Assembly: GCA_948602995.1 (NCBI GenBank)
Contig: CAPEBR010000036.1
Coordinates: 1-38,451, forward strand
DNA: 38,451 bases
Reading direction: 5' to 3'
Source of the DNA: an uncultured Dorea sp.
GTDB lineage: Bacteria > Bacillota > Clostridia > Lachnospirales > Lachnospiraceae
Part shown: positions 1 through 7,974 of the stretch, piece by piece
Position numbering within the stretch: the stretch's first letter is position 1
How the letters are laid out: each line of letters starts with the position of its first letter
Notes under the pieces: generated by a model
The model's input: only the letters and a program-made list of their open reading frames with translations
The model's database searches: none
Told to the model about the DNA's origin: nothing
Made by a program: the position numbers and the translations under genes

Positions 1-1
1 A

Positions 2-1564
2 ACATCCGATATCGCTGTCTGCACCGGCGGAAGTGTGATCGGTTATACGATGGCTACCGTTGCCGGCGACGAGATTACGGAAATGCTCATGAAGGAATAT
101 CTGGTGGATTTTCAGACCGCAGAGCTTATAAAAGCACAGATGGACAGCCAGACAGAGATTACATTTACAGACATCCTTGGCTTTGAGCACACAGCCACAC
201 AAAAGGAGCTGCTTCACACCATCCAGGACGCATCCGGCCTTCTCTGTAAGGAAATTGCGGAAAAAGTGCTGGAGGTAAATGGGAATGCCCCCTCTGCGCT
301 GTTTCTCGCCGGGGGCGGCAGCAAGCTGGCAGGCCTAAAGGAGGGGCTTACCGAGGCGCTTAAGATGGATGCTAACCGCGTGGCGATTGCCGGGAATAAT
401 TTCAAGATGAGCGCCTTCTCGGATCAGTATGACCTGAACAATCCAGAGTATGCCACACCTCTTGGAATCGTCATTTCCTCAGGCCTGAACCTGATCAACG
501 ACAGTTTCCGGGTAACTCTGAATGGAAAGCCTGCCAAGCTGTTCCGGAGCGGAAGCTTTACGGCACTGAATCTTCTGATGATGAACGGATATAACTTTCA
601 GGATATCCTGGCACGTTCCGGTCAAAGTCTGATTATAACCGTAAATGGCAGACGGAAAATCTACTATGGAAAAGCTGCACAGCCTGCCCTGCTTCTCATC
701 AATAAAAAAGAAGGAAAGCTTTCTGATATAATCCGCGCAGGAGATGAGATTGAATTCACTCCTGCCATCGCCGGCATACCCGCAAGTGCACGTCTAGGAG
801 ACCTCCCTGGCGTTTCTGATGAGACAATCGTCACTCTGAACGGGGAAGCGGCGCCGCCTGACACCCCCTTGAAAAACGGGGATATTGTACGGATCAGAAG
901 ACCCGGTACAGCACACGGCGGTGGTGAAATCTCTGACAATCCGGATTCTGACGGAACAACCTCCCGGCCGGATACTGGCGGGACCGAAAAAACAGATGAA
1001 GGCGAAAATGAAAAGATGGATACCGACACGGCTGAAAAGACTGGCGAAGACGAAACCGAAGAAGGAGACAACAGAAAGGCAATTCCTGCCGAAGACAGTG
1101 AGCCTGATGTGGGCACTGAGGATTCCGAAGAGTTTGAAATTTTCGAAGATTTTGATGATACTGAGGATATAGATGATATAGATGACCTGGAGGATTTTGA
1201 TCTGCAGGATACCCTGGGGATGGATGATGTAGACTGGGAGGTTGTTCCTGTCATACAGTCCTCCCCTCTCCCCCAGGCTCCTTTACAGGCATTACAGACA
1301 AAGACAGTGAGTCCGGAAATACCTTCCGTCTCCACGCCTCACGCATTGCCAGATATCCTGTTTCAGCTGAACGGCTCGCCCTTACGTCTTCCCTCCAAGG
1401 AAGACGGCAACCCGTATTACCTGATGGATATGATCCAGTATTCCGGTATCGACCTGCAGAATCCAAAAGGAAAAATCCGGCTGACTGTAAATGGTATTCC
1501 AGGCCTGTTCCAGCAGGAGCTTAAGGAAGGGGACATAATCCGTATAGAGGAGGAACCAGCATGA
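2..1564 (+). CDS. FtsA-like actin-fold protein (5' end outside the window)
   Basis: The open frame runs from the window edge, so the start is missing. The first residues (TSDIAVCTGG) look like the phosphate-2 loop of an actin/FtsA/PilM-type ATPase. A second nucleotide-binding motif, FLAGGGSKL, is encoded near 302-328. The C-terminal half is unusual. Two stretches with beta-grasp-like VTLNG/VTVNG strands and GDIVRI/GDIIRI turns (about 505-900 and 1350-1560) flank a highly acidic Asp/Glu-rich linker (about 940-1215). Such long FtsA-domain proteins upstream of maf are seen in Lachnospiraceae (family knowledge), suggesting a role in cell division or envelope assembly at the inner membrane. The stop overlaps the maf start (ATGA), so the two are translationally coupled. 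The antisense ORF across the acidic linker is a composition shadow. Confidence 0.75.
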   Translation, partial: TSDIAVCTGGSVIGYTMATVAGDEITEMLMKEYLVDFQTAELIKAQMDSQTEITFTDILGFEHTATQKELLHTIQDASGLLCKEIAEKVLEVNGNAPSALFLAGGGSKLAGLKEGLTEALKMDANRVAIAGNNFKMSAFSDQYDLNNPEYATPLGIVISSGLNLINDSFRVTLNGKPAKLFRSGSFTALNLLMMNGYNFQDILARSGQSLIITVNGRRKIYYGKAAQPALLLINKKEGKLSDIIRAGDEIEFTPAIAGIPASARLGDLPGVSDETIVTLNGEAAPPDTPLKNGDIVRIRRPGTAHGGGEISDNPDSDGTTSRPDTGGTEKTDEGENEKMDTDTAEKTGEDETEEGDNRKAIPAEDSEPDVGTEDSEEFEIFEDFDDTEDIDDIDDLEDFDLQDTLGMDDVDWEVVPVIQSSPLPQAPLQALQTKTVSPEIPSVSTPHALPDILFQLNGSPLRLPSKEDGNPYYLMDMIQYSGIDLQNPKGKIRLTVNGIPGLFQQELKEGDIIRIEEEPA

Positions 1565-2151
1565 TCTATATATTAGCATCTGCCTCACCGCGCAGAAAAG
1601 AGCTTCTTGCAAAGACAGGCATATCCTTCCGGGTCATTCCTTCTGACCTGGAAGAAACGATTACAAAAACGGTCCCTTCTGACATTGTCATGGAACTTGC
1701 AGCCGGGAAGGCAGAGGATGTATATCAAAAGCTTCTGTCTTCTCCGGCGGAAAATCTCCCACAAGACAGCTTCACGGTAATCGGAGCGGACACCATTGTC
1801 GTATACCGCGATGAAATACTGGGAAAACCGGCAGATAAAAGAGAGGCCTGTGATATGCTGTCCCTTCTTGCTGACCGGACACATCAGGTATATACCGGCG
1901 TTGCTTTAATCATAAATAAAAACGGCAGAAAATCACAGCGGATCTTTTATGAAAAAACCGATGTGACCTTCTACCCCATTTCAAGGGAAGACATTTATTC
2001 TTATGTGGAATCCGGGGATCCTCTTGACAAGGCCGGAAGCTATGGCATCCAGGGTTCCTTTGCCATTCATGTGAAAGGAATTACCGGGGACTATAATAAT
2101 GTAGTCGGTCTTCCCCTTGGAAGACTTTATCAAGAGCTTATTAAATTATAA
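1561..2151 (+). CDS. maf: Maf family nucleoside triphosphate pyrophosphatase
   Basis: The 196-residue protein begins ILASASPRRKELL, the Maf signature with the SASPRR substrate loop. It continues with the conserved GADTIVV, GKP and DRTHQVYTGV blocks and a C-terminal DKAGSYGIQG motif. Maf proteins hydrolyse non-canonical or modified nucleotides (dTTP/UTP type) to monophosphates in the cytoplasm and were first noticed for blocking septation when overexpressed. The length is typical for the family. The start is fixed by a GAGGAGG site a few bases upstream and by the ATGA overlap with the FtsA-like gene, which suggests cotranscription. A strong hairpin follows the stop. Confidence 0.95.
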   Translation: MIYILASASPRRKELLAKTGISFRVIPSDLEETITKTVPSDIVMELAAGKAEDVYQKLLSSPAENLPQDSFTVIGADTIVVYRDEILGKPADKREACDMLSLLADRTHQVYTGVALIINKNGRKSQRIFYEKTDVTFYPISREDIYSYVESGDPLDKAGSYGIQGSFAIHVKGITGDYNNVVGLPLGRLYQELIKL

Positions 2152-2161
2152 TAGTACTCAG

Positions 2162-2191
2162 CAAGAGGCGCAGCCACGGCTGCGCCTCTTG
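2162..2191. terminator. Bidirectional hairpin between convergent genes
   Basis: A perfect 13-bp inverted repeat (arms 2162-2174 and 2179-2191, loop CACG) lies between the convergent maf and PF06541 genes. The stem is GC-rich (GGCGCAGC core). Neither side has a long T-run, so termination efficiency is uncertain, but position and stability suit a shared terminator. Confidence 0.65.
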
Positions 2192-2198
2192 AAACCTT

Positions 2199-2798
2199 CT
2201 ACCTTGTAAAACGTTCCAGCAGATTCTCCTTCCACTCAAGCACCTTATCAGGTATATCCGGAAGTGCATCCTTCTTTTCCCTGTACATAGCCATAGTAAA
2301 ATCAATCATGTACAGAACCAGTATCATACTGCCGACGATCTTCCCGGCCAGTACTGGAACATAGTCTACAATATTCACAATTATGTTATGTAAAAAGAGA
2401 AACAGCCCTACTGTATAAAAGCCCCACGCGACCGAGCTTTCCAGACAGATAATTCCCTGATAATTAAACGGCTTCTCCCTGTAATCCCACCAGATCTCTC
2501 CAAAAACCCTCTGCATAATACGCGCTGTTATGAACTCCAGCGCTGTTGCAAGAAACATCCCCATAAAAAACAACTGTACCGGATTCTCGCTGTACGGACG
2601 CAGAAGGAAAAATACCGTCAATGCGCCAAAGCCATAAATCGGGCACATAGGCCCTCTTGTAAAGCCTCTGTTCGTTATTTCCCGGTTGCAGATCGACATA
2701 TAAATAGATTCTACAATCCATCCTAAAATACTATATGCCAAAAACCACAATACCACATGGTATGCACTCCATCCAAAAATCACTTTATTCCACCACAT
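2199..2798 (-). CDS. PF06541-type membrane protein (putative ABC transporter type IV)
   Basis: This is a 199-residue integral membrane protein with about five hydrophobic helices. The motif FLAYSILGWIVESIY near the N-terminus and the RGFTRGPMCPIYGFGA segment are hallmarks of the PF06541 family, common in Firmicutes and of unknown substrate. The ATG at 2798 is preferred because AAAGGA precedes it at normal spacing; an upstream GTG at 2816 would put that site inside the gene. It stands alone, convergent with maf and separated from rpsU by two hairpins. Function is not established; a link to transport is only implied by the family name. Confidence 0.8.
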   Translation of the reverse strand: MWWNKVIFGWSAYHVVLWFLAYSILGWIVESIYMSICNREITNRGFTRGPMCPIYGFGALTVFFLLRPYSENPVQLFFMGMFLATALEFITARIMQRVFGEIWWDYREKPFNYQGIICLESSVAWGFYTVGLFLFLHNIIVNIVDYVPVLAGKIVGSMILVLYMIDFTMAMYREKKDALPDIPDKVLEWKENLLERFTR

Positions 2799-3007
2799 TA
2801 TAATCTGTCCTTTCACAGCTGCCCGAATGCACGGCAGCTATCCTTCTTCTTCCTTTGCTGTAAATATTATATCTGTAAAATCTTAAAATAACCCCCTGGA
2901 AAATATGAAAATTTTCTGAAGATAACGGCCCCGTGAATAGTAATCGAAAGACTTCTATTTGCAGACTGAGCATCCGCCCACAGTAATATATCATCAGAGG
3001 ACTTTTG

Positions 3008-3036
3008 TGATATAGGAAACGGGGCTTCCTATATCA
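3008..3036. repeat. 11-bp inverted repeat
   Basis: Arms TGATATAGGAA (3008-3018) and TTCCTATATCA (3026-3036) form a perfect AT-rich stem with a 7-nt loop. It lies just beyond the rpsU terminator and upstream of the PF06541 gene. It could act as a second stem-loop or a binding site; nothing in the sequence decides this. Confidence 0.5.
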
Positions 3037-3067
3037 TAAAAACAGGGGGGTTCATTCGAACTCCCCT
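3037..3067 (-). terminator. Rho-independent terminator of rpsU
   Basis: On the minus strand the rpsU stop is followed by a GC-rich stem (AGGGGAGTTC with GAACCCCCCT, one G-U pair, 4-nt loop, 3044-3067) and then TGTTTTTA. This is a standard intrinsic terminator 15 nt beyond the gene. Confidence 0.8.
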
Positions 3068-3081
3068 ATTCGCTGCACATA

Positions 3082-3258
3082 TTAGTTATACTTACGCTTT
3101 CTGGCTGCTTCAGACTTTTTCTTACGTCTTACGCTTGGCTTTTCGTAATGTTCTCTTTTACGAATCTCCTGCTGAATGCCCGCCTTTGCACAGTTCCTTT
3201 TGAACCTGCGTAAAGCGCTATCTAACGTCTCGTTTTCTTTAACGATTACATTTGACAT
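3082..3258 (-). CDS. rpsU: 30S ribosomal protein S21
   Basis: The 58-residue basic protein begins MSNVIVKENETLDSALRRF and ends in a Lys/Arg-rich tail (KKKSEAARKRKYN), diagnostic of bS21. It binds the 30S platform near the 3' end of 16S rRNA and helps initiation. The ATG at 3258 was chosen over the longer frame because the family starts there and GGAGG sits upstream. It has its own consensus promoter and terminator, so it is transcribed as a single gene downstream of alaS. Confidence 0.95.
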   Translation of the reverse strand: MSNVIVKENETLDSALRRFKRNCAKAGIQQEIRKREHYEKPSVRRKKKSEAARKRKYN

Positions 3259-3335
3259 AGACTCACCTAACCTCCCCTCCAGCCCTATATTGTGCATTAT
3301 ACGACTGTTCGGGTATATTTATTGCACTACATAAG

Positions 3336-3363
3336 ATTATATCACATATTCCGCTTACGTCAA
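3336..3363 (-). promoter_or_regulatory. Sigma-A promoter of rpsU
   Basis: On the minus strand TTGACG (3358-3363) is followed after 16 nt by TATAAT (3336-3341), close to the vegetative consensus. It lies about 80 nt upstream of the rpsU start, as expected for a highly expressed ribosomal gene. Confidence 0.8.
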
Positions 3364-3401
3364 TATTTTTTTTGAAATTTATGTCAGGTAACCAAATTAT
3401 C

Positions 3402-3437
3402 GTTACTGTTCACTCTGTTCACTCCGTTCACAGTAAC
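3402..3437. repeat. GTTACTGT...ACAGTAAC intergenic palindrome
   Basis: Arms GTTACTGT (3402-3409) and ACAGTAAC (3430-3437) enclose a TTCAC-rich spacer with a 9-bp internal tandem (TTCACTCTG/TTCACTCCG). It abuts the alaS stop and has no T-run. Related GTTACTGTTCACTCCG sequence recurs near 7808, so this appears to be a dispersed element. Confidence 0.6.
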
Positions 3438-3440
3438 AAC

Positions 3441-6077
3441 TTATACCTGCTTCTCCAGTACAGACTGTACCTTTGCAATGGCATCGCTAATTCCCTCCGG
3501 CCTTTTTCCTCCGGCCTGGGCCATATTCGGACGTCCGCCTCCGCCTCCGCCCACAAGTGATGCAATTTCCTTAATTAGGTTTCCTGCATGTGCTCCCTGC
3601 TCTACCGCCCCCTTTGTAGCCATTGCCACCAGAGACACTTTTTCTTGCGCAGATGATGCGAGAACAACAACTCCCTCTCCTAATTTCTCCTTCAGGCTGT
3701 CGCCAAGCTCACGGAGTCCGTTCATATCCACTCCCTCTACCGCTACTGCAAGAAGCTTCACTCCCTTAACCTCTGTCACCTGATTCATAATATCGCCCAT
3801 GGAATCCCTGGCCAGCCTGCTTTTCAGGCTTTCTACCTCACTGGATAACGCCTTATTGTCTGCCATAAGGCGGCTGATCCTCTCGGCAAGCTGCTCCGGC
3901 TTTACTTTTGCAAGCCGGGAAATCTCTACAAGCCTTTCCTCCAGCTCATTATAATACTTCATAAGCCCTGCGGCAGTAAGGGCCTCAATACGTCTTACGC
4001 CTGCAGCCACTCCTGTCTCGGAAATGATCTTAAAGGCCGTGATCACTCCTGTATTCGCAACATGAGTACCGCCGCAGAACTCTTTTGAAAAATCCCCCAT
4101 GCTGACCACTCGCACAATGTCTCCGTATTTCTCTCCGAACAGTGCAGCCGCTCCAGTCTTTCTCGCCTCCTCAATGGGCATATTTTCTGCTGTCACCGGA
4201 AGTGCATTCAAAATCTGCTCATTGACAATCTGTTCAACCCTCCTGAGCTCTTCCTGGGTCATGGCGGAAAAATGAGTAAAGTCAAAGCGGAGCCTGTCCT
4301 CGTTTACAGATGATCCTGCCTGCTCTACATGGTTGCCAAGCACCATGCGAAGCGCTTTCTGGAGAAGGTGTGTGGCACTGTGGTTATTTGCAGAAAGTGC
4401 ACGCTTCTTTGCGTCTACCCTGAGAGTTACCACATCTCCGGTTTTCACCATACCACTGGCAACCTTTCCCCTGTGTCCAGTCTTGCCGCCTGGAAGCTTC
4501 ATCGTATCTGTCACCTCAAAGGTGAAATCTCCCCTGACAATCACGCCGGTATCCGCCTCCTGGCCGCCGCTTGCAGCATAGAACGGGGTTTCTTTTACAA
4601 GAATCGTTCCTTCTTCTCCATCAGACAGCGCCTCTACAAGTTCCGTTTCAGTTGTCAGGGCTGTAACCTCCGAATCATACTCCAGATGATCATAGCCGAC
4701 AAATGCGCTGGTAACGCAGGCATCAATCTCATCGTAAACGCTCGCCTCACGCCCGCTGTAACTGTGCTCGCCAAAAGTTCCCTTTGCCCTCTGCTTCTGT
4801 TCCCTGGCTGCTCTTTGAAAGCCTTCTTCATCGACTGAAAGACCCTTTTCCTGCAAAATCTCGGTAGTCAGGTCAACCGGGAAGCCATACGTATCATAAA
4901 GGCGGAAAGCCTCCTCCCCCGGAAGAATCTTTTCCCCTTTCTTTTCCATCTCCGCTTCGATTCCTGAAAGAATAGAAAGTCCCTGGTCAATGGTCTTATT
5001 AAACTGTTCCTCTTCCTTTGCAATAACCTTAAAGATAAATTCCTTCTTCTCCTCCAGTTCTGGATATCCGTCCTTCGAGCCTTCAATCACTGTCTCTGAC
5101 AGTTCTACCAGAAATGCCCTGCCAATGCCAAGAAGTCTGCCGTGGCGGCTTGCACGCCTCAGAAGACGGCGGAGCACATAGCCGCGCCCACTGTTTGAAG
5201 GCAGGATTCCATCGGAAATCATAAAGGTTACGGAACGGACATGATCTGTGATCACGCGGATCGAAACATCAGTGTCCTCATTCTTTCCATATTCTGCATC
5301 TGCCAGCTTACATACATGCTCACGCAGGGCAAGCAGCGTATCAATATCGAACATGGAATCCACATCCTGCACAATGCATGCAAGACGTTCAAGCCCCATG
5401 CCTGTATCAATATTCTTTTGTTCAAGCTCCGTGTAATGATTATGTCCGTCATTGTCAAACTGGGTGAATACATTGTTCCAGATCTCCATGTAACGGTCAC
5501 ACTCACAGCCTACCGTACAGTCTGGCTTCCCACATCCATACTTCTCTCCGCGGTCATAATAAACCTCCGAACATGGCCCGCAGGGTCCAGAGCCATGCTC
5601 CCAGAAATTATCCTCCTTGCCAAAGCGGAAAATTCTCTCCGGCGCGATCCCGATCTCCTGATTCCAGATATTCCATGCCTCATCATCCTCAAGGTAAACG
5701 GAAGGATACAGCCTGTCCGGGTCAAGTCCTACAACCTCCGTCAAAAATTCCCAGGTCCAGTGGATAGATTCTCTCTTAAAATAATCTCCAAAAGAAAAGT
5801 TCCCAAGCATCTCAAAAAAGGTTCCGTGACGGTCTGTCTTTCCTACATTATCAATATCTCCCGTCCGGATACACTTCTGACAGGTTGTCACCCGTCTGTT
5901 CGGCGGAATCTCCTCCCCCGTAAAATATGGTTTCAGCGGCGCCATACCAGAATTAATAAGAAGCAGGCTCTTATCATTATGCGGCACCAGTGAAAAACTC
6001 TTCATTGCAAGATGTTCCTTGCTTTCAAAAAAATCAAGAAACATTCTCCTAAGCTCATTCACTCCGTATTTCTGCAT
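3441..6077 (-). CDS. alaS: Alanyl-tRNA synthetase
   Basis: At 878 residues this is a full-length AlaRS, charging tRNA-Ala with alanine in the cytoplasm. The class II catalytic domain occupies about the first 240 residues (FFESKEHLAMKSFSLVP, INSGMAPLKPYF). It is followed by the tRNA-binding region, the editing domain with its zinc motifs (HSATHLL and FCGGTHV), a coiled coil, and a C-terminal DHHA1 domain ending in a glycine-rich GGGGGGRPNMAQAGG stretch. The start is supported by AAAGGAGG six nucleotides upstream. Only about 80 nt separate it from the hydrogenase gene, so it may be read through from upstream. No room exists for a T-box leader. Confidence 0.97.
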   Translation of the reverse strand: MQKYGVNELRRMFLDFFESKEHLAMKSFSLVPHNDKSLLLINSGMAPLKPYFTGEEIPPNRRVTTCQKCIRTGDIDNVGKTDRHGTFFEMLGNFSFGDYFKRESIHWTWEFLTEVVGLDPDRLYPSVYLEDDEAWNIWNQEIGIAPERIFRFGKEDNFWEHGSGPCGPCSEVYYDRGEKYGCGKPDCTVGCECDRYMEIWNNVFTQFDNDGHNHYTELEQKNIDTGMGLERLACIVQDVDSMFDIDTLLALREHVCKLADAEYGKNEDTDVSIRVITDHVRSVTFMISDGILPSNSGRGYVLRRLLRRASRHGRLLGIGRAFLVELSETVIEGSKDGYPELEEKKEFIFKVIAKEEEQFNKTIDQGLSILSGIEAEMEKKGEKILPGEEAFRLYDTYGFPVDLTTEILQEKGLSVDEEGFQRAAREQKQRAKGTFGEHSYSGREASVYDEIDACVTSAFVGYDHLEYDSEVTALTTETELVEALSDGEEGTILVKETPFYAASGGQEADTGVIVRGDFTFEVTDTMKLPGGKTGHRGKVASGMVKTGDVVTLRVDAKKRALSANNHSATHLLQKALRMVLGNHVEQAGSSVNEDRLRFDFTHFSAMTQEELRRVEQIVNEQILNALPVTAENMPIEEARKTGAAALFGEKYGDIVRVVSMGDFSKEFCGGTHVANTGVITAFKIISETGVAAGVRRIEALTAAGLMKYYNELEERLVEISRLAKVKPEQLAERISRLMADNKALSSEVESLKSRLARDSMGDIMNQVTEVKGVKLLAVAVEGVDMNGLRELGDSLKEKLGEGVVVLASSAQEKVSLVAMATKGAVEQGAHAGNLIKEIASLVGGGGGGRPNMAQAGGKRPEGISDAIAKVQSVLEKQV

Positions 6078-6104
6078 AGTATCCTCCTTTATAACTATTC
6101 AGCA

Positions 6105-6129
6105 GGTCTGCGCATCTACTGCGCAGACC
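6105..6129. terminator. Hairpin between hydrogenase and alaS
   Basis: A perfect 10-bp stem GGTCTGCGCA/TGCGCAGACC with a 5-nt loop lies between the hydrogenase stop and the alaS start. Outer complementary segments (CTATTCAG and CTGAACAG) extend it with one mismatch. No T-run follows, so it may be an attenuator or an RNA-processing or stability element rather than a strong terminator. Confidence 0.55.
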
Positions 6130-6160
6130 CTAAAGATACTGAACAGCTGCTCTCCTCTAT

Positions 6161-7669
6161 TTATTTAAGCTCTATCTCCTCCAGCTCCTTTGGCGGAATC
6201 ACATTCGAGGACGCTTTCACAAAGTCCTTAATCTTCTTCTGCGCTTTTGCAACCGGGATATTGGTTCCGGCTCCTGCCACACATCCTCCAGGGCATCCCA
6301 TTCCCTCGATCAGGCAGCCGTTCATCTTCCCGGCTTTCGCAAGCGCTAGTACCTTCTTACACTCAGCAAGCCCTTCTGCGTGCTCAATATTGACCTCTGT
6401 ACCAGGATAGTATTCTCTGATACATTTCTCAATTGCCTCTGCAACACCGCCTGCAACCGCATAGCCCCGGCCTGCTCCTGTAGCATTGTGGAAGGAGGAT
6501 TCCGCCTCATATTTTGTAAGGTCAATATCCTTTGCATCAAACATGGCCTGCAGCTCCTCAAAGGTTATAACAAAGTCCACATCGCTTCGTACGGTTCTTC
6601 TCATAGCCTCCAGCTTCTTCGCAGCACATGGCCCGATAAAGACCACCTTTGCGTTCGGATGCTCCTTCTTAATCGTACGGGCAGTCGCAACCATAGGCGT
6701 CAGCTCCTGGGATACCTGGTCCACAAGATCCGGGAAATAGATCTTTGCCAGCATTGCCCAGGACGGGCAGCAGGATGTCAGAAGGAACGGAAGCTCGCCT
6801 GTTGTTACTTTATTTACATAGTGATGCGCCTCTGATACTGCACCGATGTCAGCGCCCAGAGCCACCTCATAGAACTCTGAAAATCCAAGCTCCTGAAGGG
6901 CAGCCTTTAGATTCCTCGGAGTAATATTATCCCCGAACTGTCCTGCATATGCCGGTGCAATCTCTGCCACGATCTCATCTCCCTCTGCAAGGGCCCTGGC
7001 AAGCTGGAAGATCTGTGACTTGTCAGAAATCGCTCCAAAGGGGCAGTTTACCATACACATGCCACAGGAAACACATTTATCATTATTAATCTTCGCACGC
7101 CCCTGCGCATCAGAGATAATTGCATTCACCCCGCACGCCTGCTGGCATGGACGCTCTTTCTTTGAAATCGCATCATAAGGGCATGCAGATTTACACTTGC
7201 CGCACTTGATACACTTTTCCTGGTCTATGTATGACTTTCCGTTCACCATGGAGATAGCCCCCTTCGGACACACCTCCATACAGGGATGGGCAAGACAGCC
7301 CTTGCACATATTGCTGACCTCATATCCTCTTTCCTCACACGCCATACATGCGGAAGGAATCACCTGCATAAGCGGCGGTTCATAATATTTATCAGAAATA
7401 TTACTCGCCTCCACGCCCGCGGTCAGATGCACCGGCTTATCCTCAGGCCTTAAGGACAGGCCCATAGCAAGTCTTAAACGCTCTCTTACAATCGCCCTTG
7501 CACGATACACACTGTCACGGTACTTTGTCTCATCATTCACCATCCTGTATGGAATCTCTTCCATATCATTGTGCAGCGTCTCGGCATTTGCATGAAAGCC
7601 CAGTCTTGCCACCTCCTCAAACACCTGCCTGCGAATTTTTCTGACTGTCGTGTCAAGTCCACGTATCAT
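6161..7669 (-). CDS. Monomeric [FeFe] hydrogenase, group B-like
   Basis: The 502-residue protein has an N-terminal ferredoxin-like region with repeated cysteine clusters (CIKCGKCKSACP near 153, CVSCGMCMVNCP near 199, plus others from 108) and a C-terminal H-cluster domain. The three H-cluster motifs are visible: TSCCPSW (298-304), FIGPCAAKK (344-352) and EGMGCPGGC (455-463). GPC in motif 2, where classical enzymes have MPC, and absence of the usual GGG after motif 3 match the poorly characterised group B monomeric hydrogenases (family knowledge). It should exchange electrons between ferredoxin and protons/H2 in the cytoplasm; direction is unknown. AGGAGG lies 10 nt before the start. It sits alone between asnA and alaS, with no maturases nearby. 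Confidence 0.88.
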   Translation of the reverse strand: MIRGLDTTVRKIRRQVFEEVARLGFHANAETLHNDMEEIPYRMVNDETKYRDSVYRARAIVRERLRLAMGLSLRPEDKPVHLTAGVEASNISDKYYEPPLMQVIPSACMACEERGYEVSNMCKGCLAHPCMEVCPKGAISMVNGKSYIDQEKCIKCGKCKSACPYDAISKKERPCQQACGVNAIISDAQGRAKINNDKCVSCGMCMVNCPFGAISDKSQIFQLARALAEGDEIVAEIAPAYAGQFGDNITPRNLKAALQELGFSEFYEVALGADIGAVSEAHHYVNKVTTGELPFLLTSCCPSWAMLAKIYFPDLVDQVSQELTPMVATARTIKKEHPNAKVVFIGPCAAKKLEAMRRTVRSDVDFVITFEELQAMFDAKDIDLTKYEAESSFHNATGAGRGYAVAGGVAEAIEKCIREYYPGTEVNIEHAEGLAECKKVLALAKAGKMNGCLIEGMGCPGGCVAGAGTNIPVAKAQKKIKDFVKASSNVIPPKELEEIELK

Positions 7670-7801
7670 AACATAAGTTCCTCCTGTTGTTTTATTGTAA
7701 CAGTTTGGACGTCCTCCCTGTTATTTTATTCACATAGCTATTGTACTTTATTTTCGTGTTGTTTACAAGATACATTTCCAGTAACTGTACACTTGCCGCT
7801 A

Positions 7802-7968
7802 ACTGCAGTTACTGTTCACTCCGTGACCAGTAACATTCGCAAATCCATTTAAAATTCGCTCCGCGAATGGGATTTGCTCACTCCTGAATCACTTTCTTAC
7901 GGTCTGTGCAGTAAATGTACAGACCTGTGTGAACAGTAACTAACTGCAACGGTGCTGAACAGTTAGCA
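7802..7968. repeat. Cluster of nested inverted repeats downstream of asnA
   Basis: The intergenic gap of about 305 nt (7670-7974) holds no ORF with a ribosome binding site but at least four stem-loops. GTTACTG-T-TCAC pairs with GTGA-C-CAGTAAC (7808-7834). GCAAATC/GATTTGC (7839-7877) encloses ATTCGC/GCGAAT (7854-7868). GGTCTGT/ACAGACC spans 7901-7925. TAACTG/CAGTTA lies near 7940-7966. No long T-run is present. The first stem shares its core with the palindrome next to alaS. Confidence 0.6.
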
Positions 7969-7974
7969 TTTCTT

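Noticed and set aside
664..1335. Long antisense ORF (223 codons) rich in Ser and Pro
   Set aside because: It is the complement of the Asp/Glu-rich linker and repeats of the FtsA-like gene; no ribosome binding site or recognisable domain.
5241..5993. 250-codon plus-strand ORF inside alaS
   Set aside because: Fully antisense to a conserved part of alaS; no start signals.
6078..6160. T-box riboswitch before alaS
   Set aside because: Only about 80 nt separate alaS from the hydrogenase stop, too short for a T-box, and no T-box core sequence is visible.
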